This document shows positions 62,404 to 64,000 of a DNA stretch of 64,000 bases, piece by piece; the first letter of the stretch is position 1; each line of letters starts with the position of its first letter. The stretch is from Emcibacter sp. (GTDB lineage Bacteria; Pseudomonadota; Alphaproteobacteria; Sphingomonadales; Emcibacteraceae): positions 62,001 through 126,000 of the forward strand of contig JAJFIQ010000019.1 in the NCBI GenBank assembly GCA_021774785.1. Direction: 5' to 3'. A program made the translations under genes and the position numbers. The notes under the pieces were generated by a model, which worked only from the letters and a program-made list of their open reading frames with translations, had not been told where the DNA came from and made no database searches.

Positions 62404-63600
62404 ATGACGATCAACTCGAAATTCAAAAACCTGTTCGCCGTCGCTTTATTAAGCGGTTTTAGCGGTATTGCCGCAGCAGGCGCCGAAGAAGGTGATAACC
62501 TCGCGCCGGAGGCCACAGCCGCCGAGGCCACGATCTCATTCTGGGATATGCCTTTTCTCAATAAAGCCTATATTGATTCAAGCCCAGCCGATAGAAAAGA
62601 CGGTATTGCAGTTGGCGAATTGGACATTGATGGCGGTAATAAAGCCATGGTTTTGCAGCTGGCGCAGGAAATCGCTGATAGTAAGTACGGAAACTACGAC
62701 AGCCTGCTCATTACCCACAAGGGCAAACTCCTCTTTGAATCATACTATAAGCGTGGTCGTATCAATTTGGCCCACGGGCAAGCGTCAGCGACTAAAAGCT
62801 ACACCAGCTTGGCGCTTGGCCGCGCTATCCAGTTGGGTTATCTGACCATGGATGATTTAGACAAACCGCTGGTAAGCTTTCTCAAAGACCTCGATCCTGC
62901 AAAATTAGTCGATGGTTACGAGATGATCACCCTGCACAAAACATTGACCATGCGCTCGGGGCTTCGCATTAGTGAAGAACAAAGGGAAAAACTCGAGAAA
63001 AATCCCGCTGCGTTAAAGGGCCAAGGCCAAGTTCAGGCTTATCTTGAGTATAGCGCGCCTATCACAGCAGAGTCTCAGAGCTATTCATATGGTGGCGGCC
63101 AGACAAATTTGGTGATGCAAGTCCTTGATGCTGTCGTGCCGGGAACGGCCAAAGATTTTATTAAAAATGAGCTTCTCGACAAAATGGGAATCACGAATTA
63201 TCGCTGGCAAACTGCCGTTAGCGGCCTGCCAGAAGCTGGTTGGCGCGCGCGCATGACATCGCGCGCTATGGTCAAGTGGGGTACCTTGGTCATCAACAAC
63301 GGTAAATGGCAGGGCGAGCAACTTATTTCAGCAGATTATTTAGCTAAGGCCACCAGTGGAATTTCTAAACCTAATGAAGATTGGCTACCTGACAATATTT
63401 CCTATGGCTATTTTTTATATCAAATCGAGGTGCCTGTCGGAGATAAAAGCTATGATGTCAACCTTGCTTGGGGTGGTGGTGGACAATATATTATAACGGT
63501 TGAAGAACTTGACTTAATTGTTGTGATCACGGGTCATGACAGGGAAGATACAATAATAAATCAGGTTTTAAAAACCATCCTACCTGCATTTGTTAAATAA
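62404..63600 (+). CDS. secreted beta-lactamase-fold (class C-like) serine hydrolase
   Basis: 398 residues with a signal peptide (cleavage near GIAAAGA) and the penicillin-binding-protein-like fold. The catalytic SxxK is S128-A-T-K131 (GQASATKSYTS), and the YxN-like Tyr is in SYSYGGGQTN. The third motif is near LAWGGGGQYII. Substrates in this family range from D-amino-acid peptides to esters (EstB-like); true beta-lactamase activity is not implied. It stands alone after the ribosomal operon. Confidence 0.85.
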   Translation: MTINSKFKNLFAVALLSGFSGIAAAGAEEGDNLAPEATAAEATISFWDMPFLNKAYIDSSPADRKDGIAVGELDIDGGNKAMVLQLAQEIADSKYGNYDSLLITHKGKLLFESYYKRGRINLAHGQASATKSYTSLALGRAIQLGYLTMDDLDKPLVSFLKDLDPAKLVDGYEMITLHKTLTMRSGLRISEEQREKLEKNPAALKGQGQVQAYLEYSAPITAESQSYSYGGGQTNLVMQVLDAVVPGTAKDFIKNELLDKMGITNYRWQTAVSGLPEAGWRARMTSRAMVKWGTLVINNGKWQGEQLISADYLAKATSGISKPNEDWLPDNISYGYFLYQIEVPVGDKSYDVNLAWGGGGQYIITVEELDLIVVITGHDREDTIINQVLKTILPAFVK

Positions 63601-63891
63601 GGTGAAAATCATGAAACGGATTTGCGGCTCAATGGTTTTGCGACTTTTTTCGCTGGTGACGTAGAATATGTTCAGAATCTGAATATATCAGGCATTTTAT
63701 TGTGGAAATATACGTAGATATCCTGAAGGCAGGCCTAACATATTGAAATATAAGGTGTTTTATAGTTTTTAAATTTTAAAAATATTCTATATTTATTCAA
63801 ATGTATTATTTAATAAATATAAGCCATTGTTTTTATTGAATATTTAAAAGTTACAGTTCTCAAAGTGTTAAGACAGGCGTTTCAAAATTTC

Positions 63892-63923
63892 AAAGGTCCG
63901 TGCAATTTGTGCGGGCCTTTTTT
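63892..63923 (+). terminator. strong rho-independent terminator with no gene directly upstream
   Basis: AAAGGTCCGTGCA (63892-63904) pairs with TGTGCGGGCCTTT (63908-63920) over 13 bp including G-U pairs, followed by three more T. The nearest stop upstream is 290 bp away at 63600. It may end the serine hydrolase transcript or a small RNA encoded in the AT-rich gap. Confidence 0.7.
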
Positions 63924-64000
63924 GTGTTTAAATACAAAACTGTAGGTATAAAATATACATGACAATACGTAATAAGTATGCTTATGCTGTTGATGAATAA

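Noticed and set aside
1-64000. CRISPR array, insertion sequence or rRNA operon
   Set aside because: I saw no regularly spaced direct repeats with spacers, no transposase frame and no rRNA-like sequence in the window.

Overview
The window is about 64 kb of an alphaproteobacterial chromosome of moderate to low GC. The evidence is gene order typical of the class (sdhE-mfd with recG; rpoZ-rsh-pyrE-DUF2062-pdxJ-acpS-lepB-rnc-era; rplM-rpsI), a ceramide gene set like that of Caulobacter, and alphaproteobacterial versions of ctaA, maeB and rpsI. A marine Kordiimonadales/Emcibacterales-type organism would fit, but this is only a guess.

Layout. (1) 1-7238: a catabolic or uptake locus. A TonB-dependent receptor (cut by the left edge) diverges from a two-subunit molybdenum hydroxylase, an OsmC-like protein, a hydroxyisobutyrate-dehydrogenase-like enzyme and an MFS transporter. 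Four near-identical LacI-type palindromes lie here, three of them inside or over good -35/-10 elements, so the locus looks like one regulon. (2) 7416-9224: GTP-dependent PEP carboxykinase. (3) 9309-10966: a decayed island beside tRNA-His, with an integrase N-terminus fused in frame to the C-terminal third of rtcA, an unknown gene and a frameshifted gene. (4) 10999-19975: a response regulator with a His-less Hpt-like partner, a nucleobase-type permease, an orphan FlgC-like protein, mfd, sdhE and recG. (5) 19967-29530: a complete bacterial sphingolipid (ceramide) locus: acyl-ACP synthetase, ceramide reductase, dedicated ACP, serine palmitoyltransferase, a ceramide-kinase-like protein with a degenerate nucleotide motif, LptF, LptG, a GNAT-fold ceramide synthase candidate and a DUF502 protein. 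Linkage of LptFG to the ceramide synthase candidate suggests a dedicated sphingolipid exporter. (6) 29723-42903: assorted transport and housekeeping genes, a reductive-dehalogenase-like protein without a Tat signal, an EF-hand gene split by an amber codon, dapA-smpB, amino-acid and metal transporters, a tandem pair of periplasmic metallo-hydrolases, a uracil-DNA glycosylase and a NYN nuclease. (7) 43005-51152: the folK, rpoZ, stringent-response and lepB-rnc-era block. (8) 51495-60757: small metal/cysteine protein, Lrp-ald pair, a YtrA-type GntR operon with a perfect inverted repeat upstream, malic enzyme, small membrane proteins, heme A synthase and CutA. (9) 60844-61999: rplM-rpsI with a leader hairpin that buries the rplM ribosome-binding site. 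(10) 62404-63600: a secreted beta-lactamase-fold serine hydrolase.

How the genes work together: the left locus probably imports and oxidises an unknown aromatic or heterocyclic substrate under repression. The central locus makes ceramide in the bacterial order (condensation, N-acylation, reduction) and probably phosphorylates and exports it. Most of the right half is core translation, repair and stringent-response machinery. The candidates most likely to be undescribed are the LptFG/DUF502 association with ceramide synthesis, the degenerate kinase, the LacI-type regulon, and the rtcA/integrase remnant with its uncharacterised partner gene.
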